From Eubacteriales bacterium (GTDB lineage Bacteria; Bacillota; Clostridia; Peptostreptococcales; Anaerovoracaceae): a stretch of DNA of 10,213 nucleotides. The stretch is from NCBI GenBank assembly GCA_028691625.1, contig JAQUYZ010000031.1, positions 1 through 10,213 on the forward strand. Reading direction: 5' to 3'. Below the pieces are notes generated by a model. The model did not search any database. It had not been told where the DNA came from and saw only the letters and a program-made list of their open reading frames with translations. Shown piece after piece: positions 1 to 4,593 of the stretch (position 1 is its first letter; every line of letters starts with the position of its first letter). The position numbers were made by a program, and so were the translations under genes.

Positions 1-83
1 AAGCCCCGTATCTCCATTAACACTTTCCCCGGTAAGCAGCTCGATCCCATCCTGGCTTGTATGATTGCTGTCGTCTCAGACAC
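1..83 (-). CDS. SpsF-type acylneuraminate cytidylyltransferase, N-terminus only
   Basis: This is the first 27 codons of a gene that runs off the left edge. The start is a GTG at 83-81, with a strong GGGAGG ribosome binding site at 91-96 and 7 bases between them. The peptide begins MSETTAIIQARMGSSCLPGK. The IIQARMGS-x-x-LPGKV signature is the N-terminal nucleotide-binding loop of the SpsF/NeuA-like cytidylyltransferases, which activate nonulosonic acids with CTP. The gene starts 16 bases after the aldo/keto reductase and is almost certainly co-transcribed with it and the PseB-type gene, which fits activation of a pseudaminic acid-like sugar for flagellin glycosylation. One oddity is Cys16, where the family usually has Arg (S-x-R-x-P-G-K type). 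Family assignment is good from the signature. The exact sugar and the rest of the protein cannot be seen. Confidence 0.75.
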   Translation of the reverse strand, partial: MSETTAIIQARMGSSCLPGKVLMEIRG

Positions 84-99
84 ATTCGCACCTCCCCGT

Positions 100-957
100 T
101 TACCATAAGGTGGGCATAATCAGACGTTCTTCCACTTGTACAAAAGAGTTGTCAAAAACGGCTCTGATATCGATCTCTTTGCTATTAAAATCAAGTGATA
201 AATACGCTTCTAGTTGCATGGCATTATCAACACCAAAAACAATCCCGTCGATCAGATCATGCTTTGATACAAATTCTACAGCAGCACGGAACGGCTCTAA
301 ATCATAGTCTCTGCAAATTGTTCTGAATAATTGAAGATACTGCTTTGTGAACTCCATATTCTTAGGTAATAACTCTGGTTTGATCATCAGCAGTCCCTGT
401 AACAATACGCTTCTGGCATGTATTTCTACGCCTTTTTCCCGCGCCATCTCAAAAAACCCACAATGATCCAGTCGCCTGTCAAATATGTTATATGGAACCT
501 GGATCAAATCGATCATGTGATACTCTAACGCCTTCATCGCTTGCTCCGGTGTATATACGGATGCCCCGATTTTTTGGGTTAATCCCTTATCTTTTATTTT
601 TTTTAAGGCTTCTACCGTTTCAGAAATAAAAAGATCGTTCGGATCATGAAGTAAAACTCCTTCCAGCCGTTTGATCCCCATGCGGGACAGACTGAATGTT
701 ATGCTGCTCTCCAGATCATTCATCTGGGCTGCCGTCTTTGTAATGATAGCTATATTCTCTTCCCTTATATTTTTTTGACGAAGGAACCGGTTTAATATCG
801 TCTCTGCCTTGCCATAGCCGGAAGCAGTATCAAACGTTGTAATTCCCGCCGAATAAGCAGAATTCAGAATTTTCAGGGCTTCATTCGTATCGGGCTGCCC
901 ATTCCCCTGAATACCATAGGGCAATCCAAGTTGGACGGTTCCTAGGATTAATTTCAT
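100..957 (-). CDS. Aldo/keto reductase in nonulosonic acid/glycosylation operon
   Basis: A 285-residue single-domain TIM-barrel NAD(P)H-dependent oxidoreductase of the aldo/keto reductase superfamily, cytoplasmic with no signal peptide. The N-terminus MKLILGTVQLGLPYGI is the typical first strand. The catalytic tetrad can be read as Asp43 and Tyr48 (in FDTASGYG), Lys74 (IITKTA) and His104 (LLHDP). I chose the ATG at 957 because an AGGAG-type site lies just upstream and the protein then starts exactly at the barrel. The open frame extends to 1092, but that extension is Arg-rich, lies inside the PseB-type gene and resembles no domain. The gene lies 14 bases after the PseB-type gene and 16 before a cytidylyltransferase. 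It therefore probably reduces a keto-sugar intermediate or a related carbonyl during sugar nucleotide synthesis. The substrate is inference, since AKRs with this layout are not reliably assigned from sequence alone. Confidence 0.88.
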   Translation of the reverse strand: MKLILGTVQLGLPYGIQGNGQPDTNEALKILNSAYSAGITTFDTASGYGKAETILNRFLRQKNIREENIAIITKTAAQMNDLESSITFSLSRMGIKRLEGVLLHDPNDLFISETVEALKKIKDKGLTQKIGASVYTPEQAMKALEYHMIDLIQVPYNIFDRRLDHCGFFEMAREKGVEIHARSVLLQGLLMIKPELLPKNMEFTKQYLQLFRTICRDYDLEPFRAAVEFVSKHDLIDGIVFGVDNAMQLEAYLSLDFNSKEIDIRAVFDNSFVQVEERLIMPTLW

Positions 958-971
958 TCCAATCTCCTGTA

Positions 972-1967
972 TTAAACTAACTGCTTGAGATCTTCTACCG
1001 TTAACCAGCTGGCATTCGTTTCCGAATTGTATTCGAATCCGTCTTCGATCGGATTTCCGCCTTTCAGCATAGGCTTTTCCTTGTCCCACCAATCGTAATC
1101 CGGATATATAATGTAATGCTTTTCGTACTCAAAAGTATGCCTGCTGTCATCTCTCGTTACCATGACCTCATGCAGCTTTTCGCCTTCCCGAATACCTATT
1201 TCCTTAATTATAATGTCGTTTCCTCCCATTGCATAAGCCAGATCAATAATTTTAAACGACGGGATTTTTGAAATATAGGTTTCTCCGCCTCTGGATTCAC
1301 CCAAAGCTTTCATTACAAGCTCCACTCCTTCATCCAGTGTAATCCAAAACCTTGTCATTCTTCGATCGGTTACCGGAAGCTCCCTGGCCCCCTGCTCCAG
1401 CAGAGTATGAAAGAATGGAATGATAGATCCCCTGCTTCCTGCAACATTCCCATATCTGACGACTGAAAAAACCGTCCCGTCACCTCCACTATATGCATTG
1501 GCTGCGATAAATAATTTGTCAGAAACAAGCTTCGTTCCACCATAGAGATTAATTGGATTAACCGCTTTATCCGTTGATAGGGCAACAACTTTCTTTATTC
1601 CGCAATCCAGGGCTGCGTCAATTACGTTCTGCGCACCATGGATATTCGTTTTGATCGCCTCAAACGGATTATATTCACAGGCTGGCACCTGCTTCATCGC
1701 AGCAGCATGAATCACAAAATCAACTTTCGAAAAGGCACGATAAAGCCGGTCCTTGTCCCTAACATCACCAATAAAAAATCTGATCGGATCCAGCTTGTAA
1801 TCGGCAAATCTTGCTTTTAATTCATTGAGCATCATAAATTGTTTATACTCGTCTCTGGAATAAATAATTAACTTGCCAATCTCGTATTTATTTAATAAGA
1901 CATTGGTAAAGGCCTTTCCAAAGGATCCGGTTCCTCCAGTAATAAGTATCGTCTTACCTGTAAACAT
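972..1967 (-). CDS. pseB: UDP-N-acetylglucosamine 4,6-dehydratase (inverting), PseB-type
   Basis: A 331-residue short-chain dehydrogenase/reductase of the FlaA1/PseB branch. In characterised members it dehydrates UDP-GlcNAc with C5 inversion to the 4-keto-6-deoxy-AltNAc sugar, the first step of pseudaminic acid synthesis. Visible hallmarks are the NAD(P)-binding loop GGTGSFG at residues 11-17, FFIGDVRD near 65-72, VIHAAAMKQVP near 85-95, the catalytic Thr132-Asp133-Lys134 and the Tyr142-x-x-x-Lys146 motif (YGGTK). These sit within one residue of the positions known in Helicobacter PseB. Length is normal for the family. The ATG at 1967 is chosen because GGAGGG lies at 1972-1977, 4 bases upstream; in-frame ATGs at 1985 and 1988 have no such site. 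The gene opens a sugar segment with the aldo/keto reductase and cytidylyltransferase, probably for flagellin modification. An alternative is a capsule/O-antigen dehydratase of the same fold, but the DK/Y pattern and flagellar neighbours favour PseB. Confidence 0.9.
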   Translation of the reverse strand: MFTGKTILITGGTGSFGKAFTNVLLNKYEIGKLIIYSRDEYKQFMMLNELKARFADYKLDPIRFFIGDVRDKDRLYRAFSKVDFVIHAAAMKQVPACEYNPFEAIKTNIHGAQNVIDAALDCGIKKVVALSTDKAVNPINLYGGTKLVSDKLFIAANAYSGGDGTVFSVVRYGNVAGSRGSIIPFFHTLLEQGARELPVTDRRMTRFWITLDEGVELVMKALGESRGGETYISKIPSFKIIDLAYAMGGNDIIIKEIGIREGEKLHEVMVTRDDSRHTFEYEKHYIIYPDYDWWDKEKPMLKGGNPIEDGFEYNSETNASWLTVEDLKQLV

Positions 1968-2036
1968 CAATCCCTCCGTATTCATCAATCAATTTGCTTT
2001 TCAACTGCTGCCGTGTTGTCCGCAATATATAAGCTT

Positions 2037-2045
2037 ATTATATCA
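2037..2045 (-). promoter_or_regulatory. Candidate extended -10 promoter for the pseB segment
   Basis: On the minus strand this reads TGATATAAT, a full TGn-TATAAT extended -10 element, just after the stop of the FlhB-like gene and about 70 bases before the pseB start. No good -35 hexamer is seen 17 bases upstream. An ATAAGCTTAT palindrome (2029-2038) overlaps its downstream edge. If active, it would let the sugar genes be expressed separately from the export genes. The match is to consensus only, and AT-rich spacers produce such hits by chance. Confidence 0.35.
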
Positions 2046-2048
2046 ATT

Positions 2049-2369
2049 CTATTTTTTCTTCTCCTCCGCCAGCTCCAGCAGGGAGATATAAATATTGACG
2101 ACGATCTGGTAGAGCTCCGGCGGGATCTCCTGACCCAGCTCCAGTTTGGCCAGCATGGTTGCGGCGCTGTCATCGTGGTAAATGGCAACTCCGTTCTCTA
2201 TGGCAACCTGCAGGATCTTCTGTGCAATATAACCGGTTCCGGCTGCAACGACACAGGGCGCATTCTGCTTGTCCTTATCATATTTTAAAGCGGCAACACT
2301 AAGAGAGGACAACCGTTCCTTGTCCAGCTCTTTCTGAATCGTTCCGCTTGTATTCTCAAACTTTGACAT
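2049..2369 (-). CDS. FlhB C-terminal-like protein (FlhB2/FlhX, EscU/YscU family), no NPTH motif
   Basis: A 106-residue soluble protein matching only the cytoplasmic C-terminal domain of the flagellar export switch FlhB. AALKYDKDKQNAPCVVAAGTG (residues 26-46), IAQKILQVAIENGVAIYHDD and LGQEIPPELYQ follow the FlhB_C pattern of AVALKYD, APxVVAKGxD, ENGVPIxE and GxEIPxELY. The FlhB transmembrane region is absent. The NPTH autocleavage motif, which should precede ALKYD, is replaced by Leu-Ser-Ser-Leu. Free-standing FlhB_C proteins are known (YlqH in Bacillus, FlhX elsewhere) and may partly substitute for FlhB_C or modulate export specificity. The ATG at 2369 is preferred, with AAGGAAGG upstream at 9-base spacing; a TTG at 2378 abuts that site. 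The start overlaps the end of the FliK-like gene by 14 bases, suggesting translational coupling, as in the ylqG-ylqH pair. Confidence 0.87.
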   Translation of the reverse strand: MSKFENTSGTIQKELDKERLSSLSVAALKYDKDKQNAPCVVAAGTGYIAQKILQVAIENGVAIYHDDSAATMLAKLELGQEIPPELYQIVVNIYISLLELAEEKKK

Positions 2370-3969
2370 CGATTCCAACCTTCCTTAATGCAAGCTTTGG
2401 AAACCGCTGCACGATGGTCTGACTTTCCTGGTAAACGCCCACCTGATAGGTGACCAGACGAAAGCCCTGCTCTTCGATGATTTCCTTCCACTTGGATCTG
2501 GTCTCCTTCACCGGATTCAGCATAACATCGGGGCAGCGGATATCCAGATCGATCCTCTTATCTCTCGCCAGCAGATCTACTTCAAAGTTTCCATACTTAT
2601 CCGACTGAATCGTGAAAAAGATATTTTTTGCGGTCTTCGCATCCCCTTTTCGTTCCTTGCAGTCCTTGTCCACAAAGAATTCACCATAGGTGTTTTCCTC
2701 CATGTAGCGGAAGGGGATCGTGAAATGCAGCAGAGGCACTAAGGGACTTTCGCTCTGCACCAGATTCATCAGCAGGTTTTGTGCAACACTGCTGATTTTT
2801 GATGGTCCGGATTTATCCATTGCCTTGGATAACAGGGCGGCCAGATCGGTCTCCTCCCATCCCAAGCCAAATTTCTCCATGGCCTTTTTTTCATTTGCTT
2901 GTTTCTCTCCCAAATTCTGCTCTTCGATGGCATTCTCGAATACAAGCTTCTTCATCTCGATAACATCTTCATCCGTCAGGTTGGTCAGCGGCTTTAATGT
3001 GTCACCAAGCTGAAAGATGGCCTCTTCCAGCAGCTTTGGGTCTGCCTTGTCATAGCGAACGATATTATGCACAATGGCCATAACCTGATTGTATATCTTC
3101 TCGCTGCCCTGATGCCGTTTCGCAATTTTACCCAATTCCGGGATGATTTCTTTTTTCAGGTAGGTCTTGATTTCCGCCTGGCTTTCCTTGTCCCGCTTCA
3201 TGATCCCGTCCAGATCAAGCGCAGGCTTGTTGTTCTGGATGTCCGGCGCAGGCTTGCTGTTCTGGATGTCCGGCGCAGGCTTGCTGTTCTGGATGTCCGG
3301 CGCAGGCTTGCTGTTCTGGATGTCCGGCGCAGTCGCGGTGGCATTCTGTCTTGCCATGGTGCTCAGTTTAACGATGGTGTCAAGGGTTTCCACCTGTTCC
3401 TGCAGTGTCTGTGTTCCTGCTTTCGGCAGCTTATGGATCAGGTCCTGACTTTGCTTCACGATGGCTTTCAGGGAGTTTTCCTGATTGACATAGCAGTCAA
3501 AATATTTCAGAATGGAAACGATGGCTTCCTTTAGCCTGGGCTGCCCTTCCATTTTCGTGAGCATACGAAGGCTGTCAAAAAATTCACCTCTAAAAATGGT
3601 GGCACCTTTTTCTCTGGTCAGCAATTCACCCAGCATCTCCTGAGGCTTCACAAATACCCGGTCCAAAAAGCTCTCCGATAGAATACCGGATGGTGTTTCA
3701 AAGAATTTTGCCATGAGAACAAGCTTTCGCACACCGTCTGCCTGTGCCCGCGTACTGTGCAAAAGTGGTTCAAAGATTTCTTTATTGAGGTTTTTCAGAA
3801 GGGATTGTTTCGCGCTTTCTTCGTCTAAGCCTTTTGTCTTGGGAGGTTCTTTTATGATCTGATTTGGATTTGTAATATCAAAGATGGCATCCGTAGGAAG
3901 CTTACTGGGTAAGTTCTGTACTTTGCTTTTTATCGAAACCGGCGAAGTGATCTTTAAGATGTCAACCAC
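2356..3969 (-). CDS. FliK-like (YlqG-like) hook-length-control-related protein with tandem repeats
   Basis: A 537-residue protein without signal peptide or membrane segments. The N-terminal half is charged and helical. Residues 214-249 are four tandem APDIQNSKP units, followed by a Lys/Glu-rich helical region. The C-terminal part (about 425-537) runs through LLHFTIPFRY, NIFFTIQSDKYGNFEVDLLA and GFRLVTYQVGV to a terminal GIDVKV. This resembles the FliK/YlqG C-terminal domain, where a beta-rich fold with L-x-x-G-x-x-x-V and a C-terminal 'DVxV' are typical. Pairing with an FlhB_C-like gene, with overlapping ends, matches the ylqG-ylqH arrangement and supports a role in flagellar export or hook control. 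The start is a GTG at 3969 with GGGAG at 3978-3982, 8 bases away. The homology is distant and read by eye. The true hook-length ruler FliK is probably encoded elsewhere with the hook genes, so I give no gene symbol. Confidence 0.7.
   Translation of the reverse strand: MVDILKITSPVSIKSKVQNLPSKLPTDAIFDITNPNQIIKEPPKTKGLDEESAKQSLLKNLNKEIFEPLLHSTRAQADGVRKLVLMAKFFETPSGILSESFLDRVFVKPQEMLGELLTREKGATIFRGEFFDSLRMLTKMEGQPRLKEAIVSILKYFDCYVNQENSLKAIVKQSQDLIHKLPKAGTQTLQEQVETLDTIVKLSTMARQNATATAPDIQNSKPAPDIQNSKPAPDIQNSKPAPDIQNNKPALDLDGIMKRDKESQAEIKTYLKKEIIPELGKIAKRHQGSEKIYNQVMAIVHNIVRYDKADPKLLEEAIFQLGDTLKPLTNLTDEDVIEMKKLVFENAIEEQNLGEKQANEKKAMEKFGLGWEETDLAALLSKAMDKSGPSKISSVAQNLLMNLVQSESPLVPLLHFTIPFRYMEENTYGEFFVDKDCKERKGDAKTAKNIFFTIQSDKYGNFEVDLLARDKRIDLDIRCPDVMLNPVKETRSKWKEIIEEQGFRLVTYQVGVYQESQTIVQRFPKLALRKVGIDVKV
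3221..3328 (-). repeat. Four in-frame 27-base tandem repeats in the FliK-like gene
   Basis: Copies lie at 3221-3247, 3248-3274, 3275-3301 and 3302-3328. The last three on the plus strand are identical; the first differs only at 3230 (T instead of C), which changes Ser to Asn in the protein. Each unit encodes nine residues, APDIQNSKP. The unit is a multiple of three, so copy-number change would lengthen or shorten the protein without frameshift. Near-identity at the third codon positions points to recent duplication. Confidence 0.95.
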
Positions 3970-4008
3970 ATTAAACTCTCCCTTTTCTTATCGTTCTCAT
4001 GACTGCCC

Positions 4009-4380
4009 TTATCTTTTTTTCAATGCTTCAAGCAGCTTAATTGCCACCACGATATCGTCGTTTCTCGAATCAAAGGTCGTTACCATCAGGCGTTTTACCT
4101 CAGGCCTACGGTTGATCATATCCACGATCTTTCTGTTTTCTTCATCTCTCTGAAGCTGTTCGGTATCTCCGCCATCCGCCAGGATTTCCGCCAAGCTCAC
4201 ATTCAGAACCTGGCAGATTTGATTCAATCTCACCATGTCTATAGAATTCTTTCCGATTTCCCAGGCCGATACAGAGCTGTGTGTCACATCCAGCGCCTCC
4301 GCTAACCCTTTTTGTGTCATCTTTCTTAACTTTCTGTAACGCTTGATATTATTTCTTGCTATATCATTGATGGAATCCAT
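4009..4380 (-). CDS. XRE-family transcriptional regulator
   Basis: A 123-residue DNA-binding protein. Residues about 10-66 form a lambda-Cro/XRE helix-turn-helix: NIKRYRKLRKMTQKGLAEAL, then DVTHSSVSAWEIGKNSIDM as the recognition region, then LNQICQVLNVSLAEIL closing the five-helix bundle. The remaining ~50 residues are charged and helical (ending VVAIKLLEALKKR) and probably serve oligomerisation or sensing; I recognise no known domain there. Start ATG at 4380 with GGGAGG 7 bases upstream. It is divergent from cheA and 39 bases before the FliK-like gene, with which it is probably co-transcribed. A sigma-A-like promoter and a dyad over its -10 suggest autoregulation. It may also influence the facing sigma-28 promoter; SinR/SlrR of Bacillus offer a precedent for XRE proteins acting on motility. 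The actual target is unknown. Confidence 0.9.
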   Translation of the reverse strand: MDSINDIARNNIKRYRKLRKMTQKGLAEALDVTHSSVSAWEIGKNSIDMVRLNQICQVLNVSLAEILADGGDTEQLQRDEENRKIVDMINRRPEVKRLMVTTFDSRNDDIVVAIKLLEALKKR

Positions 4381-4418
4381 ATTACATCCTCCCTGACAAT
4401 TCTGTTATGGCGTTGATA

Positions 4419-4434
4419 GATATCTGATTATATC
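4419..4434. promoter_or_regulatory. Imperfectly placed dyad over the XRE promoter -10 (candidate operator)
   Basis: Arms GATAT (4419-4423) and ATATC (4430-4434) are separated by 6 bases and cover the -10 hexamer and expected start site of the regulator promoter. That is the position expected for autorepression. Arms of five bases in AT-rich DNA are weak evidence. Confidence 0.3.
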
Positions 4435-4455
4435 TCGAATCATTACTAAAATCAA
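4427..4455 (-). promoter_or_regulatory. Sigma-A-type promoter for the XRE regulator and downstream genes
   Basis: Read on the minus strand, TTGATT (4455-4450) is followed after exactly 17 bases by TATAAT (4432-4427). The -10 is perfect and the -35 matches TTGACA at four of six positions. Predicted transcription starts near 4420, giving a leader of about 40 bases to the ATG at 4380. It would drive the regulator and, because gaps downstream are short, probably the FliK-like and FlhB-like genes. Confidence 0.65.
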
Positions 4456-4464
4456 TAAATCGAC

Positions 4465-4482
4465 AAACATATTTTAATGTTT
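4465..4482. promoter_or_regulatory. Perfect 6-6-6 dyad midway between divergent promoters
   Basis: AAACAT (4465-4470), six bases, then ATGTTT (4477-4482) form a perfect inverted repeat. It lies about 10 bases upstream of the regulator's -35 and 24 bases upstream of the sigma-28 -35 of cheA. Size and symmetry suit a dimeric helix-turn-helix protein, so it is a candidate operator for the adjacent XRE regulator. The link is inference from position. Confidence 0.35.
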
Positions 4483-4506
4483 CTATGAAATAATCCAATC
4501 TTTGTC

Positions 4507-4533
4507 TAATTTTTATTCTCTCTATGCCGATAA
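4507..4533 (+). promoter_or_regulatory. Sigma-28 (sigma-D/FliA) promoter for cheA and the downstream late genes
   Basis: TAAT at 4507-4510, a 15-base spacer, then GCCGATAA at 4526-4533. The flagellar sigma factor consensus is TAAA-N15-GCCGATAA (or -GCCGATAT in Bacillus), so the -10 is perfect, the spacing exact and the -35 has one mismatch. Transcription would begin around 4540, about 53 bases before the cheA ATG. This places cheA, cheR and probably fliD, fliS and the following chaperone in the late flagellar class. Confidence 0.85.
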
Positions 4534-4593
4534 TCATTATTAAGAGCAATATTGGGTTTTTTAGATCATGAAAGATATAAAGGTGGAATTACG

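Noticed and set aside
597..604. Run of eight T (eight A in the gene) in the aldo/keto reductase as a slippage or phase-variation site
   Set aside because: It encodes an ordinary Lys-rich helix in an intact frame. Without variant reads there is no sign of switching.
958..1092. N-terminal extension of the aldo/keto reductase frame to an upstream start
   Set aside because: It lies inside the PseB-type gene, is Arg-rich and matches no domain, while the ATG at 957 has a ribosome binding site and begins exactly at the enzyme fold.
1968..1988. Two upstream in-frame ATGs for the PseB-type gene
   Set aside because: The GGAGGG site lies between them and the ATG at 1967, so it can only serve the latter, which also starts at the usual first strand of the fold.
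1968..2048. Transcription terminator between the FlhB-like gene and pseB
   Set aside because: Only weak short hairpins (such as CAAC paired with GTTG) and no following U-run in the transcript direction.
3221..3328. Short CRISPR-like array
   Set aside because: The copies are directly adjacent with no spacers and each encodes nine residues in frame of a long protein, so it is a coding tandem repeat.
3067..3534. Plus-strand open frames across the FliK-like gene repeats
   Set aside because: A repeat period divisible by three keeps other frames open too. There is no ribosome binding site and the products are low-complexity repeats, so these are shadows.
4552..4593. TTG start extending CheA by 14 residues
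   Set aside because: No good ribosome binding site, whereas the ATG at 4594 has AAGGTGG at 7 bases and yields the standard HPt N-terminus.
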